In this document: piece by piece, positions 20,876-31,034 of the stretch
How positions within the stretch are numbered: the first letter of the stretch is position 1
Layout: every line of letters begins with the position of its first letter
Assembly (NCBI GenBank): GCA_016125165.1
Contig: WGMH01000003.1
Span: 744,001-808,000, forward strand
DNA length: 64,000 bases
Source: Alphaproteobacteria bacterium
Lineage (GTDB): Bacteria; Pseudomonadota; Alphaproteobacteria; Micropepsales; Micropepsaceae
Reading direction: 5' to 3'
The notes under the pieces: model-generated
Seen by the model: the letters and a program-made list of their open reading frames with translations, nothing else
The model's database searches: none
Told to the model about the DNA's origin: nothing
Made by a program: the position numbers and the translations under genes

Positions 20876-21955
20876 ATGGCTGATACCGGCAAGCCCGGAC
20901 ACAACTCGCTCACGTACAAGGACGCTGGCGTCGATATCGATGCCGGTGAAGAACTGGTTGCGCGCATTGCGCCGGCCGCACGCGCGACACGCCGCAGCGG
21001 ATCAGAAGGCGATCTGGGCGGCTTCGGAGGTCTGTTCGATCTCAAGGCCGCAGGCTTCAAGGATCCCTTGATCGTTGCATCCACCGATGGCGTCGGTACC
21101 AAGCTCAAGATCGCCATCGACACGGGCCGCTTCGAAGGTATCGGACAGGACCTTGTGGCGATGTGCGTGAACGACATCGTGGTACAGGGTGCGGAACCGC
21201 TCTTCTTCCTAGATTACTACGCAACCGGTAAACTCGACGTGGATGCAGCCGCAACAGTGATCGAAGGTATCGCGCGTGCCTGCAAGGAATCGGGCTGCGC
21301 GCTGATTGGCGGCGAGACTGCGGAAATGCCCGGTCTCTATGCCAAGGGCGATTTCGATCTCGCAGGCTTCACGGTCGGCGCGGTGGAACGCGGCGCCGTA
21401 TTGCCGCGGCTGCGCGAAATCGCGGTCGGCGATGTGCTCATCGGAGTTGCATCATCGGGTGTGCATTCCAACGGCTATTCGCTGGTGCGCCGGGTGGTGG
21501 AGCAATCTGGCGCGGCCTATGAAAAACCTGCGCCCTTCGCCCCGGAACTGACATTGGGTGAGGCGCTCCTCGCACCGACGCGCCTCTACGTGAAAAGCGC
21601 GCTCGCCGCGATTCATGCCGGTGGCGTGAAGGGCTTTGCACACATCACCGGCGGCGGCATTACGGAAAACCTGCCGCGCACCTTCCCCGATGGGCTCGAT
21701 GCGGAAGTCGATCTGTCCTCTTGGTCGCCGCTTCCTGTCTTTGGCTGGCTGGCGAAGTCGGCCGGCATTGAGCAAAGCGAAATGCTGCGCACATTCAATT
21801 GCGGCATCGGACTGATCGCTGTCGTCTCGCCCGATGCGGCGGGGCACGTAATCGACGCCTTCCAGTTTGCGGGCGAGAAAGCCATGCGCATTGGCGCGGT
21901 TGTTGCGGGCGATGGGGAATCGAAAGTCCGCTACAAGGGCGCGCTGAAGCTTTGA
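20876..21955 (+). CDS. purM: Phosphoribosylformylglycinamidine cyclo-ligase
   Basis: A 359-aa AIR synthetase, fifth step of purine synthesis (FGAM + ATP to AIR). Seen: [14 protein letters not shown] at residues 10-23, the D-G-V-G-T-K substrate/ATP loop near 72-77, and G-G-E-T-A-E-M-P-G. Start ATG 20876 (M-A-D-T-G-K) is chosen because the conserved part begins there. Translationally coupled to purN. Confidence 0.97.
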   Translation: MADTGKPGHNSLTYKDAGVDIDAGEELVARIAPAARATRRSGSEGDLGGFGGLFDLKAAGFKDPLIVASTDGVGTKLKIAIDTGRFEGIGQDLVAMCVNDIVVQGAEPLFFLDYYATGKLDVDAAATVIEGIARACKESGCALIGGETAEMPGLYAKGDFDLAGFTVGAVERGAVLPRLREIAVGDVLIGVASSGVHSNGYSLVRRVVEQSGAAYEKPAPFAPELTLGEALLAPTRLYVKSALAAIHAGGVKGFAHITGGGITENLPRTFPDGLDAEVDLSSWSPLPVFGWLAKSAGIEQSEMLRTFNCGIGLIAVVSPDAAGHVIDAFQFAGEKAMRIGAVVAGDGESKVRYKGALKL

Positions 21956-22563
21956 GCGTGCGAAAGAAAACGGCAATCCTGATTTCGGGCAATGGCTCGA
22001 ATATGGCCGCGCTGGTCGCAGCCGCGCAGGCGCCGGACTATCCGGCCGAAATCGCGCTTGTCATCTGCAATGTGCCCGGCGCTGGCGGCATTGCGCGGGC
22101 GCAATCGCTGGGCGTGCCGGTGAAGGTGATTTCGCACAAGGAATTCGATTCGCGCGAAAATTTCGACGCCGCGGTGGATGCGGCACTTCGCGATGCACAG
22201 ATCGAACTGATCTGCGAAGCGGGTTTCATGCGCATTCATTCCGCATGGTTCGCAGAGCGGTGGGAAGGACAGATATTGAACATCCATCCTTCGCTATTGC
22301 CGGCCTTTCCCGGCATTCGCGTTCACGAACAAGTTCTGGCGGCCGGAGAGAACGAATCCGGCTGCACTGTGCATTTTTTGACTCCGGAGCTCGATTCCGG
22401 ACCGATCGTTCTGCAGGCCAAGGTGCCGGTGCTGCCCGGCGACACCAAAGAAACGCTCGCCGCGCGCGTGCAGATTGAAGAACACAAAATCTATCCAGAG
22501 GCCTTGAAGTTGGTGGCTTCGGGAAATGTATCGCTGAAAGACGGCAAGGCGATTTTCGTTTAA
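21952..22563 (+). CDS. purN: Phosphoribosylglycinamide formyltransferase
   Basis: A protein of about 203 aa that transfers a formyl group from 10-formyl-THF to GAR in purine synthesis. Seen: [11 protein letters not shown] at the N-terminus, [12 protein letters not shown] with the catalytic His, and T-P-E-L-D-S-G-P-I with the catalytic Asp. The start is either TTG 21952, overlapping the purM stop (TTGA), or GTG 21958; no ATG exists near. The stop overlaps the opposing SDR stop in a TTAA palindrome. Confidence 0.94.
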   Translation: MSVRKKTAILISGNGSNMAALVAAAQAPDYPAEIALVICNVPGAGGIARAQSLGVPVKVISHKEFDSRENFDAAVDAALRDAQIELICEAGFMRIHSAWFAERWEGQILNIHPSLLPAFPGIRVHEQVLAAGENESGCTVHFLTPELDSGPIVLQAKVPVLPGDTKETLAARVQIEEHKIYPEALKLVASGNVSLKDGKAIFV

Positions 22564-23402
22564 GCGCAGAGTCCGGCAATCTCTGCGGAAACATCCCAGA
22601 GCCGCTTCGCATCAGCGTCGCTCTGCGCGGCCCTTGTCGGCGTCGCCGGTTTGCTCTTGGCGTAGTAGCCGCCGCTCTTGCCCTGAACGTCGGGCGAGGA
22701 CGCCAGATAGATGATCGTTTGCGCGCCCTGCTCCGGCGAGAGCGCGAAGTTCTTGGCGAAACCGAAGACCGAGCGCGTCAGGCCGCCATTGTTGTCGCCG
22801 AAGCGTGTCGCGACGAATCCCGGATGCAGGCAATTCGCTGTGACGGGCTTGCCGTTCAGGCGCCGCGCCAACTCGCGGGTGAACAGAATGTTCATCAGCT
22901 TGGAGCGGCCATAAACGCCAAGCGCGATGTAATTGCGCTCTGATTGCAGATCATCGAAGTCGAGCTTTGCGGCCCGGTGCGCATCAGATGCCGTCGAAAC
23001 GATGCGTCCGTTTCCGGAGGCTTCGACATTGGGAAGGAGAATGTTGCTGACAACGAAGTACGCCATGTGATTGACCGCGAAGGTCATCTCAAGGCCATCC
23101 GCCGTCACCTGCCGCGGCGAGAACATCGCCCCGGCATTGTTGATGAGCACATCGATCTTCGGTTCCGCCCCCGCGATTTCGCCCGCCACGCGCTTCATCT
23201 CCGCGAGCGTGGAAAGATCGCCATAGTGAACCGCGTGCTTCAGATCCGGCGCGACGGCGTTCAGGTGTTTGAGTGTTGCTTCGCCCCGCGAAGGATCGCG
23301 CGCAACGAAAACGATGCGAGCGCCCTTCTGCGCAAGGCGGCTGGCGGCCACTTCGCCAATCCCCGAAGTCGCTCCCGTGATGACAACCGTTTTGTCTTTC
23401 AT
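22560..23402 (-). CDS. Short-chain dehydrogenase/reductase (retinol dehydrogenase-like)
   Basis: A 280-aa classical SDR. NAD(P)-binding T-G-A-T-S-G-I-G lies at residues 9-16, N-N-A-G-A near 90, and the active site Y-G-R-S-K. The N-terminus and the S-K-L-M-N-I-L-F-T-R-E-L-A-R-R-L helix resemble the retinol dehydrogenase/WWOX-like branch; the substrate is unknown. ATG 23402 has GAGGGG upstream. Downstream of ndk by 28 bp on the same strand. Confidence 0.88.
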   Translation of the reverse strand: MKDKTVVITGATSGIGEVAASRLAQKGARIVFVARDPSRGEATLKHLNAVAPDLKHAVHYGDLSTLAEMKRVAGEIAGAEPKIDVLINNAGAMFSPRQVTADGLEMTFAVNHMAYFVVSNILLPNVEASGNGRIVSTASDAHRAAKLDFDDLQSERNYIALGVYGRSKLMNILFTRELARRLNGKPVTANCLHPGFVATRFGDNNGGLTRSVFGFAKNFALSPEQGAQTIIYLASSPDVQGKSGGYYAKSKPATPTRAAQSDADAKRLWDVSAEIAGLCA

Positions 23403-23430
23403 GGGAGCGCCCCTCTTTCGGGAATATGCC

Positions 23431-23853
23431 TTATCCGACGATATCGAGATCGGAAAAGAAGAACTTGATCTCGTTGGCGGCGGTTTCCGGCGCGTCCGAA
23501 CCGTGCACCGAATTGGCTTCGATGGATTCGGCGAAGTCCTTGCGGATCGTGCCCGCCGCGGCGTTGGCCGGATTGGTCGCACCCATCACTTCGCGGTTCT
23601 TCGCGATGGCGCCTTCGCCTTCGAGAACCTGCACCACCACGGGGCCCGAGGTCATGAATTCGACGAGGCTCTTGAAGAAGGGGCGCTCACGGTGGACGCC
23701 ATAAAACGCTTCAGCCTGGGCCGTCGAAAGCTGCATGCGGCGCTGGGCGACGACACGAAGGCCCGCTTTTTCGAAGCGGTCAACAATGGCACCCGTCAGA
23801 TTGCGGCGCGTGGCGTCGGGCTTGATGATGGAAAGCGTGCGTTCAACAGACAT
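23431..23853 (-). CDS. ndk: Nucleoside diphosphate kinase
   Basis: A 140-aa enzyme that equilibrates nucleoside di- and triphosphates. Starts [14 protein letters not shown]. The active-site histidine is in S-V-H-G-S-D-A, and the M-G-A-T-N-P-A nucleotide loop is intact. Standard length. Start 23853 matches the family exactly; the long frame upstream is not coding. Divergent from the ABC-F gene over 79 bp. Confidence 0.97.
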   Translation of the reverse strand: MSVERTLSIIKPDATRRNLTGAIVDRFEKAGLRVVAQRRMQLSTAQAEAFYGVHRERPFFKSLVEFMTSGPVVVQVLEGEGAIAKNREVMGATNPANAAAGTIRKDFAESIEANSVHGSDAPETAANEIKFFFSDLDIVG

Positions 23854-23932
23854 TTCATGGCTCCAATGCGATTTGGCGGCCTTATAGAGAGCGGCCTTGA
23901 GCGGGGCAAGCCGTCGGCTATAAGGGCGCCCC

Positions 23933-25828
23933 ATGCTGGTATTTGACAACATTGTGTACCGGATCGCCGGGCGCGAAATCCTGAAGGGCGCGAGCGCAAG
24001 CCTGCCTGCCGGGCGGCGCATTGGCCTTGTGGGACGCAATGGCGCAGGTAAAACCACGCTTCTGAAGCTGATCCTTGGCCAGACCCATCCGGACGATGGC
24101 GAGATCACAAAGCCTTCCGGGTGGCGCGTGGGAACCGTGGCGCAGGAAGCACCCGCCGGACCGATCGCGCTGATTGACGTGGTGCTGGCCGCCGATACCG
24201 AGCGGACCGCGCTTCTGGCGGCCGCGGAACACGAAGCCGATGCGCACAATCTGGGCGATATCCACGCCCGGCTCGATGCCATTGATGCATATGCCGCGCC
24301 CGCCCGTGCAGCCGAGATTCTTGCGGGCCTTGGCTTTTCGGCAGTGGAGCAGTTGCGGCCCTGCTCGGAATTTTCCGGCGGCTGGCGCATGCGCGTGGCT
24401 CTGGCGGCCATCCTGTTCTCCGCGCCCGATCTTCTGCTGCTGGACGAACCGACGAACTATCTCGATCTGGAAGGCGTGTTGTGGCTCGAAGAGTATGTGA
24501 AGAGCTATCGCGGCACGGTGCTGATCGTCAGTCATGACCGCGATCTGCTGAACAATGTCGCCGAGTTCATCCTCCATCTTGAGCAGGGCAAGCTCACTTT
24601 ATATTCGGGCGGCTACGATACGTTCGCCGAAGTGCGCGCGATGCGCCGCGCCAACGACATCGCCTTCAACAAGAAGCAAGAAGCAGCGAAGGCCCACATG
24701 CAGGCCTATGTGGACCGCTTTCGCTACAAGAAGGAAAAGGCGCGGCAGGCCCAAACCCGCCTGAAGATGATCGCCAAGCTGAAATTCGCCGATGTGCCGC
24801 TTGATGAACACATTGCGCCGATCAAGCTGCCCGAAGCTCCGTCCGCCAGTCCTCCGCTCTTCACATTCGACCGCGTATCGGTGGGTTATGAGGACGGCAA
24901 GCCAATCCTTTCCAACATTTCGATGCGCATTGATCCGGATGACCGCATCGCCCTGCTCGGCAAGAACGGCAACGGCAAATCCACCTTCGCCAAACTGCTC
25001 GCCGAGAAACTCCCGGCCATGTCTGGCGAGATTGTGCGGGCCAGGAAGCTGCAGGTCGGTTATTTTGCCCAGCATCAGATGGAAGAACTCGACGGCACGA
25101 TCACGCCTGTTCAGACACTGGCGCGCTATCGCCGCAATCTGAACGATACGCAGCTGCGCACACGCCTTGGCACGATGGGTCTTGCCGGTGACAAGGCGCT
25201 GACCAAGGTGAGCAATCTTTCGGGCGGCGAACGCGCGCGATTGATGCTGGCGATGGCGACGCTGGACAGTCCGAACCTCTTGATCCTTGACGAACCGACG
25301 AACCATCTTGATATCGATGCGCGCAACGAACTTCTCAACGCGCTCAACGATTTCGAAGGCGCGGTCATTCTGGTGACGCATGACCGGCGGCTTCTGGAAT
25401 CCACCGCCGACGCGCTCTGGCTGGTGGCCGATGGCCGGGTTGCGCCCTTCGATGGCGATCTGGATGACTACCGGCGCTTTCTGCTCACCGGCAGCAATGC
25501 GCCGGGTGCGCGCGCAGAAAAGGCAGAGGCCGCGCCAAAGCCCACGAAGGAGGAAGTCCGCCGCGACAGCGCCCAACGCCGTCAGCAGCTTCGCCCGCTC
25601 AAGGAAAAGGTCGAACTGGAGGAACGCCAGATCGCCACCCTGAACACCGAGATTTCAAAGCTCGACAAGTCGCTCGCCGATCCGCTGCTCTTTACTCAGG
25701 ATCCCGCACGCGGCACGGCGATTTCGAAGAAACGCGCCGATGCCGCGCGCAAACTTGCAGCTGCCGAAGAGCGCTGGCTCAAATACAATGAGGAATACGA
25801 AGCGGCGATGTCCGAAACCGCCTCATAA
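23933..25828 (+). CDS. ABC-F family ribosome-associated ATPase (YheS/Uup type)
   Basis: A 631-aa protein with two ABC domains and no TM segment. Walker A motifs are G-R-N-G-A-G-K-T (about residue 37) and G-K-N-G-N-G-K-S (about 343). The signatures F-S-G-G-W and L-S-G-G-E each precede D-E-P-T-N-x-L-D. A charged inter-domain linker (about 230-290) and a C-terminal coiled coil (about 535-625) match the YheS/Uup branch. ABC-F proteins act on the ribosomal E site to relieve stalling; whether this one confers antibiotic protection cannot be told. It overlaps the opposing TPR gene by 6 bp at the stops. Confidence 0.92.
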   Translation: MLVFDNIVYRIAGREILKGASASLPAGRRIGLVGRNGAGKTTLLKLILGQTHPDDGEITKPSGWRVGTVAQEAPAGPIALIDVVLAADTERTALLAAAEHEADAHNLGDIHARLDAIDAYAAPARAAEILAGLGFSAVEQLRPCSEFSGGWRMRVALAAILFSAPDLLLLDEPTNYLDLEGVLWLEEYVKSYRGTVLIVSHDRDLLNNVAEFILHLEQGKLTLYSGGYDTFAEVRAMRRANDIAFNKKQEAAKAHMQAYVDRFRYKKEKARQAQTRLKMIAKLKFADVPLDEHIAPIKLPEAPSASPPLFTFDRVSVGYEDGKPILSNISMRIDPDDRIALLGKNGNGKSTFAKLLAEKLPAMSGEIVRARKLQVGYFAQHQMEELDGTITPVQTLARYRRNLNDTQLRTRLGTMGLAGDKALTKVSNLSGGERARLMLAMATLDSPNLLILDEPTNHLDIDARNELLNALNDFEGAVILVTHDRRLLESTADALWLVADGRVAPFDGDLDDYRRFLLTGSNAPGARAEKAEAAPKPTKEEVRRDSAQRRQQLRPLKEKVELEERQIATLNTEISKLDKSLADPLLFTQDPARGTAISKKRADAARKLAAAEERWLKYNEEYEAAMSETAS

Positions 25829-26566
25829 ATTCGACCGTGCGATGCTGGCCCATTCGCGCTGGCTGCGGCGGTAGAAGGCCGGTGCGCCCCTTACCGATTC
25901 CACGATCTCGCGGAACACTGCCTTGGCACGGTCGTTCTGCCCAAGCTTTTTCAACAGAAGTCCATAGCGGCAGCGCGCTTCCTCGCCCGGATAGGTCGGA
26001 ACCACTTTTTCGTATTGCGCGAGCGCTTCGGCATCCTTGCCCTGCAATTCCATCGAACGCGCGTAATCAAGTTCGGCATCGGCATAGAAGGCGGCAGGAT
26101 CGGCTTCTTTCAGTTTCTCGAACAACGCCTGCGCCGCCGCGCCCTCGCCTGCCAGCAGCTTGGCCCGCGCCAGTCCGTGCAGAAAGGCCGGATCATCCGC
26201 GAAGCCAGCCGCCATCGCGCTTTCATAAAGTTCGATGGCATCCTGAAAGCGTCCGCGCTTGATACATTCGTCGGCCAGTTCGCGCTTGGCCTGTGCGGAA
26301 CCGACCAAAGCCACCTGCCGCTTCTTTTCGCGATAGGCGCGCCCCGGATCGGCAACGCTCGTCACATTGTCGGCAAATCGGCGGGCCGACGCGCCGTTGA
26401 CATATTCCGGCAGAATTTCGAACAGCACATAGAAGCCGCAGCCGAGCAGCGGCACGAAGATGATCGGCAATATCCAGAGCATGGGGCGTCCGGTACGATA
26501 GACATGCCAGGCGCACGCAATCTGGATCAGCAGAACAATCAGGCCGGAACCGTAAAATATCGACAT
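25823..26566 (-). CDS. Membrane-anchored TPR protein
   Basis: A 247-aa protein with two N-terminal TM helices (about residues 5-17 and 29-47; C-A-W-H-V-Y-R-T-G-R in between). A soluble region of TPR-like repeats follows (A-x-L-x-x-x-G-R-F-x-x-A-I-x-x-Y patterns around 105-225). Likely a protein-protein scaffold on the inner membrane; specific role unknown. Start ATG 26566 has GGAAG seven bases upstream, better than a longer frame. Confidence 0.75.
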   Translation of the reverse strand: MSIFYGSGLIVLLIQIACAWHVYRTGRPMLWILPIIFVPLLGCGFYVLFEILPEYVNGASARRFADNVTSVADPGRAYREKKRQVALVGSAQAKRELADECIKRGRFQDAIELYESAMAAGFADDPAFLHGLARAKLLAGEGAAAQALFEKLKEADPAAFYADAELDYARSMELQGKDAEALAQYEKVVPTYPGEEARCRYGLLLKKLGQNDRAKAVFREIVESVRGAPAFYRRSQREWASIARSNL

Positions 26567-26659
26567 GTGGGCGCTTCCTTTACGCATTCGCCCCGATTTG
26601 CCCCGTAAGGGAAGGGGCGCAACTTGCGCTGGCTTGTCAACCCTCGGCCATATCTGTGT

Positions 26660-27124
26660 TCAGGCCTGTTTTTCCCATTTGCCACCTGCGCTTTGCCGCC
26701 AATAGGTCACAGCATGACCGGCGGCGCCTGCCTGCTTCCACGCATCGCGCGCCTGCGCGAGCGCTTCGCTGTCACGCCCGTCGAATATCAGTATCACGCG
26801 CGAAAGCCGGCTGATGGCTTCGCTGTCCCAGGCATGGGGAACAGCGCCTCCAACCAGAAACATCACGTTGGCATCGTTGCGATTGTCCTGCTCCACGCCG
26901 ATCAGGACAGGCTGGCGCGCCGGATCGCCCTCGCCTGCCTGCGCGTGGGGCAGGAAGGATTGATCGTCATGGGTCCACAACAGCGAATCGATCGCGCTCG
27001 CGCGCTCCGCCGTGTCGCAGATGATCAGCGCGCGCCAGCCGCGCTCCAGCGTTTTCTCGACAAGATCGGGAAGCACGGTGTCGAGACTGCTGCGTTCGAG
27101 GTGGTAGAACCACACCTCGCTCAT
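26660..27124 (-). CDS. holC: DNA polymerase III subunit chi
   Basis: A 154-aa clamp-loader accessory subunit that links the replisome to single-strand DNA-binding protein. Family opening (M-S-E-V-W-F-Y-H-L), R-A-L-I-I-C-D-T-A-E-R, the L-W-T-H-D-D-Q-S-F-L-P-H motif and a final D-G-R-D stretch are all visible. It starts 3 bp after the pepA stop, the usual pepA-holC order. Confidence 0.95.
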   Translation of the reverse strand: MSEVWFYHLERSSLDTVLPDLVEKTLERGWRALIICDTAERASAIDSLLWTHDDQSFLPHAQAGEGDPARQPVLIGVEQDNRNDANVMFLVGGAVPHAWDSEAISRLSRVILIFDGRDSEALAQARDAWKQAGAAGHAVTYWRQSAGGKWEKQA

Positions 27125-27127
27125 GGC

Positions 27128-28627
27128 TCAGCCTTCGTAGTGGTTTGCCACCAGGCGATCGAGAAGCCGCACGCCCCAGCCTGTGCCCCAGCCCGGATAA
27201 AGCGGTTTGGCCTCGCCGTCCTGCCACGCGGTTCCTGCGATATCGAGATGCGCCCAGGGCGTCTTGTCGATAAAGCGTTGCAGGAATTGGGCGGCGGTGA
27301 TGGAGCCCGCATTAGGCCCGCCGATATTCTTCATGTCGGCGATCTTGGATTTGATGAGCTTGTCATAGCCGCTCGCAAGCGGCAGACGCCACACCGGCTC
27401 GCCAGAATTTGCGCCGGCTTCGCAGATGCGCGCCGAGAGCTGATCGTTGTTGGAGAACAGACCCGCATGCTCGTTGCCGAGCGCCACCATGATGGCGCCG
27501 GTCAACGTCGCCAGATCGATCACGAATTTCGGCTTGAAGCGCGTCTGCGTGTACCACAGCGCATCGGCCAGAACGAGGCGGCCTTCTGCATCGGTGTTCA
27601 GTACTTCGATGGTCTGACCCGACATGGATGTCACCACATCATCGGGACGCTGCGCCTTGCCTGACGGCATGTTCTCGACAAGGCCGATCACGCCGACCGC
27701 GTGCACCTTCGCCTTGCGCATTGCCAGCGCGCGCATCACGCCGCTCACCGCGGCGGCGCCGCCCATGTCGCCTTTCATGCCCATCATGGAGGCGCCGGGC
27801 TTCAGCGAAAGCCCGCCGGAATCGAAGCACACGCCCTTGCCCACGAAGGCAATGGGCTGCGAGCCCTTTTTGCCCTTCGCGCCGTTCCATTCCATGACGA
27901 CAAGCTGGCTTTCGTGATCGCTGCCCTGCCCGACGCCCAGAAGCGCGCCCATGCCGAGCTTCTTCATCTCGGCAACACCGAGCACTTCGACCTTGAGCCC
28001 GAGCTTGGACATCGCCTTGGCGCGGCGCGCGAACTCGACCGGGTAAAGGACATTCGGCGGTTCGTTCACCAGATCACGGGCGAAGAAGACGCCCTCTGCG
28101 ACAGCGTCGAGCGCGCTCCACGCCTTTCGCGCACCGGCGGCGTCCGTGGTGCCAACCGTCACGGTCTTGAGGGTCGGTTCGAAGTCCTCGCGGTTCTTGG
28201 TGCGATAGGTATTGAACGTGTAGCTGCGCAGCTTCGCGCCCGAAGCCAGATGCGCGGCCAGCGCGGACGCCTTCAGCTTGCTGCCCTTCGGCAGATCGAT
28301 GGCAAAGGTCAGCGCCTTTTCACCACTGGTCAGAAGGCGGCCGGTCATGCTGGCGGCCAGATGTTCGGCGCCGTTCGCATCGAATTCTTCGGCCTTGCCC
28401 AGTCCCACCAAAAGGACGCGCGAGGCCGAAAGACCAGACGGCGCCATGAACTCCAGAACCTGCCCGGCCTTGCCGGTGAACTTTCCGCTTTTTAGGGCCC
28501 GTGTCATGGCCCCGCCCATCGCCTTGTCCGCCGCCGTGGCAGAAGCCTGAAGATTGCTGCCAGCGGTAGCGGCCACAACGAGCGCGCCCTCCGCGGCTGT
28601 GGACAGTGCGGCAAAGGAAAACTGCAT
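27128..28627 (-). CDS. pepA: Leucyl aminopeptidase (M17)
   Basis: A 499-aa cytosolic di-metal aminopeptidase that removes N-terminal residues; in some species it also acts in site-specific recombination. The signature N-T-D-A-E-G-R-L is intact, with upstream G-K-G-V-C-F-D-S-G-G-L-S-L-K and downstream metal ligands. Two close ATGs exist. The inner one (28627) is preferred because GGAG lies 6 nt upstream of it and directly abuts the outer one (28633). Confidence 0.97.
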   Translation of the reverse strand: MQFSFAALSTAAEGALVVAATAGSNLQASATAADKAMGGAMTRALKSGKFTGKAGQVLEFMAPSGLSASRVLLVGLGKAEEFDANGAEHLAASMTGRLLTSGEKALTFAIDLPKGSKLKASALAAHLASGAKLRSYTFNTYRTKNREDFEPTLKTVTVGTTDAAGARKAWSALDAVAEGVFFARDLVNEPPNVLYPVEFARRAKAMSKLGLKVEVLGVAEMKKLGMGALLGVGQGSDHESQLVVMEWNGAKGKKGSQPIAFVGKGVCFDSGGLSLKPGASMMGMKGDMGGAAAVSGVMRALAMRKAKVHAVGVIGLVENMPSGKAQRPDDVVTSMSGQTIEVLNTDAEGRLVLADALWYTQTRFKPKFVIDLATLTGAIMVALGNEHAGLFSNNDQLSARICEAGANSGEPVWRLPLASGYDKLIKSKIADMKNIGGPNAGSITAAQFLQRFIDKTPWAHLDIAGTAWQDGEAKPLYPGWGTGWGVRLLDRLVANHYEG

Positions 28628-28809
28628 ATTCATCTCCGGTGTGCTTTATGACGGCTGGCCTGCGGGCCACGCCCATGAAATCCTTGAAATTCAGGGGGAT
28701 GGCATGGGGAGGCGGGATTGCCGAGTGGCGGTCCTGAAATGTTAGTTTAGGCCGAATCCGCAACGGGGCGAAAGCCCGCTCGCTCCGGCTGCTGGCGACT
28801 GGAATCACG

Positions 28810-29946
28810 ATGCCGCGATTGTCGATCTATGTCCTGCGCCAGCTGGCTGAGCCCATCGGACTGTTTGCGTTCCTGCTCACATCCGTGGTGTGGCTGTCGC
28901 AGTCGCTGCGTCTGCTTGATCTTGTCATCAATCGCGGCCAGTCGGCACCCACTTTCGTCTGGCTCACGATCCTTCTGCTGCCTACGCTCCTGGTGATCAT
29001 CCTGCCGCTCGCCTATTTCGCAGGAACGCTCTACGGGCTGCACAAACTGAATTCCGAGAGTGAACTCGTCGTCATGTCTTCGGCTGGCTACAGCCGGGCG
29101 CAATTGGCGGTTCCCGTGCTGGTGGCCGCAGCCATCGTCATGCTGCTCACCTGGTTGTGCAGCCTTTATCTGATGCCGCTCGGCCAGCGCACGATGAAGG
29201 ACAAGGTCATGAGCATCCGCGCCGATATCGGTGCTGCCGTGCTGAGCGAAGGCATGTTCAACACGCCGGCCGACGGGCTGACCGTATTCGTGCGCGAGCT
29301 TTCATCCGATGGGCATATTCGCGGCATTCTGGTTCACGACAACCGGAAGCCCGAAAACCCCACCTCCTACCTGGCCAAGAGCGGCGTGCTGGCACAGACC
29401 CCGGCTGGCGCACGCCTCATCATGCAGGACGGTACGATCGAGCAAAGCGGCAAGAGTGGCGCGCAGCTTTCCGTGCTGAAATTCGAACGCTATGTCTTCG
29501 ACCTCGACCAGTTTGGCGACACCGGCCCGCGCAAGGTGCGCGAAGCCAGCGAGCGCTACCTGCCCGAACTGTTGTGGCCCGACCTGCCGAAGGATCCGCG
29601 CCAGGAAAAGGCGCGCAGAATGTTTATCGCCGAAGCGCATAACCGCCTGACCGCGCCGCTTTATTGCATTGCGTTTGCGCTGATCGCGCTCGTGGCCGTC
29701 ACACGGGGACGGCGCGCACGTGGCGCCAATGTGCTGCGTCTTACGGCGGCGGCGGCCGCTGCAGGGCTTCTGCGTCTGGTTGGCTACGGCGCGGTGAGCC
29801 TTGCGGGTCGCAATCCCTATCTGGGGATTCTGCTCTATCTCATTCCAACGCTTGGCGCGGGGATTGCCGCCGCTGCATTGGCCGATATCGATTTCGCACG
29901 CATTTTCGGACGCAGGGCGCCAGCCGCCATGGAGAATGCGCCGTGA
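28810..29946 (+). CDS. lptF: LPS export ABC transporter permease LptF
   Basis: A 378-aa inner-membrane protein with six TM helices and a periplasmic jellyroll domain between helices 3 and 4. Opening I-Y-V-L-R-Q-L and the S-E-L-V-V-M-S-S-A-G coupling helix are typical. With LptG and LptB it extracts LPS from the inner membrane. First gene of lptF-lptG-lptD-surA-pdxA-rsmA; the 176-bp gap to divergent pepA should contain the promoter. Confidence 0.96.
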   Translation: MPRLSIYVLRQLAEPIGLFAFLLTSVVWLSQSLRLLDLVINRGQSAPTFVWLTILLLPTLLVIILPLAYFAGTLYGLHKLNSESELVVMSSAGYSRAQLAVPVLVAAAIVMLLTWLCSLYLMPLGQRTMKDKVMSIRADIGAAVLSEGMFNTPADGLTVFVRELSSDGHIRGILVHDNRKPENPTSYLAKSGVLAQTPAGARLIMQDGTIEQSGKSGAQLSVLKFERYVFDLDQFGDTGPRKVREASERYLPELLWPDLPKDPRQEKARRMFIAEAHNRLTAPLYCIAFALIALVAVTRGRRARGANVLRLTAAAAAAGLLRLVGYGAVSLAGRNPYLGILLYLIPTLGAGIAAAALADIDFARIFGRRAPAAMENAP

Positions 29947-31034
29947 TCTGGTCGTGGACGCTTTACCGCTATCTCGCGCAGCAGTTTCTGGCCGGTGTCG
30001 GTACAGTTCTAAGCGGCTTCATCTTCCTCGCCTACTCCATCGATATCGTGGACCTGCTCACCAAAACGTCTGGCAAGCAGGTACCGACGCTTTCGATCAT
30101 TGGCATGGCGGCGCTGCAATTGCCCGACCTTGGCCTGAAACTTCTGCCCTTCGCGGTGCTTCTGGGCGGCGTGTTCGCATTTGTGCGGCTGTCCCGCAGC
30201 CAGGAATTGATCGCGGTGCGTGCGGCTGGCGTTTCGGCCTGGAATCTTCTGGCCCCGCCGCTGGCGGTCGCCGTGCTTCTTGGCGTCGTGACGGTCACAA
30301 TCTTTACGCCGATCTCGTCACGCCTTCTGGTTCAGTATGCGGGTCTTGAGGCCAAGTATATCCGCGGGCAGGCATCGCAGCTTGCCGTGTCGCGTAACGG
30401 GCTGTGGCTACGGCAGGGCGATTCCCAGCGTCAGTCGGTGATCCATGCGCTGCGTGTGGCCGATCAGGGCGTGCGCCTGGAAGAGGTCATCATCTTCCTC
30501 TACGGAGAGGCCGATCATTTTCTGGGGCGCATCGAGGCCAAGTCCGCCACCCTCAGCACCGGCGCATGGCTTCTGAAAAATGCATGGGTCAGCGGACCGG
30601 ACGGCGCGCCGCGTCATGAAGAGCTTTACGATTTGCCGACAACGCTGACCCCTTCGCAAATTCAGGAAAGCTTTGCATCGCCTGACACGATCTCCTTCTG
30701 GGATTTGCCGCGCTTCATCGCAACCGCCGAACAGGCAGGATTTTCCGCCACCCGTTACCGGCTCTATTTCGACTCGCTTTTGGTTCTGCCCGCGATGTTT
30801 GCCGCGATGGTATTCATGGCCGCGAGCTTCTCGTTACGGCTCGCGCGCCTCGGCGGCATGGGGCAGGTCGTGCTCTACAGCGCGCTGTGCGGTTTCGGCG
30901 TCTATTTCTTCGGCGATCTCACACAGGCGCTTGGCGAATCCGGAATTCTGCCGCCGCTGCTGGCAGCCGCCGCGCCCGCCGCCACGGCCATCCTTCTGGG
31001 CATGACGCTTGTCTTCCATCAGGAGGACGGTTGA
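29943..31034 (+). CDS. lptG: LPS export ABC transporter permease LptG
   Basis: A 363-aa partner of LptF with the same six-helix plus jellyroll layout. Coupling segment S-R-S-Q-E-L-I-A-V-R-A-A-G; N-terminal W-T-L-Y-R-Y-L-A-Q-Q-F. GTG start 29943 overlaps the lptF stop (GTGA). A longer frame upstream lies inside lptF and is not used. Confidence 0.96.
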   Translation: MIWSWTLYRYLAQQFLAGVGTVLSGFIFLAYSIDIVDLLTKTSGKQVPTLSIIGMAALQLPDLGLKLLPFAVLLGGVFAFVRLSRSQELIAVRAAGVSAWNLLAPPLAVAVLLGVVTVTIFTPISSRLLVQYAGLEAKYIRGQASQLAVSRNGLWLRQGDSQRQSVIHALRVADQGVRLEEVIIFLYGEADHFLGRIEAKSATLSTGAWLLKNAWVSGPDGAPRHEELYDLPTTLTPSQIQESFASPDTISFWDLPRFIATAEQAGFSATRYRLYFDSLLVLPAMFAAMVFMAASFSLRLARLGGMGQVVLYSALCGFGVYFFGDLTQALGESGILPPLLAAAAPAATAILLGMTLVFHQEDG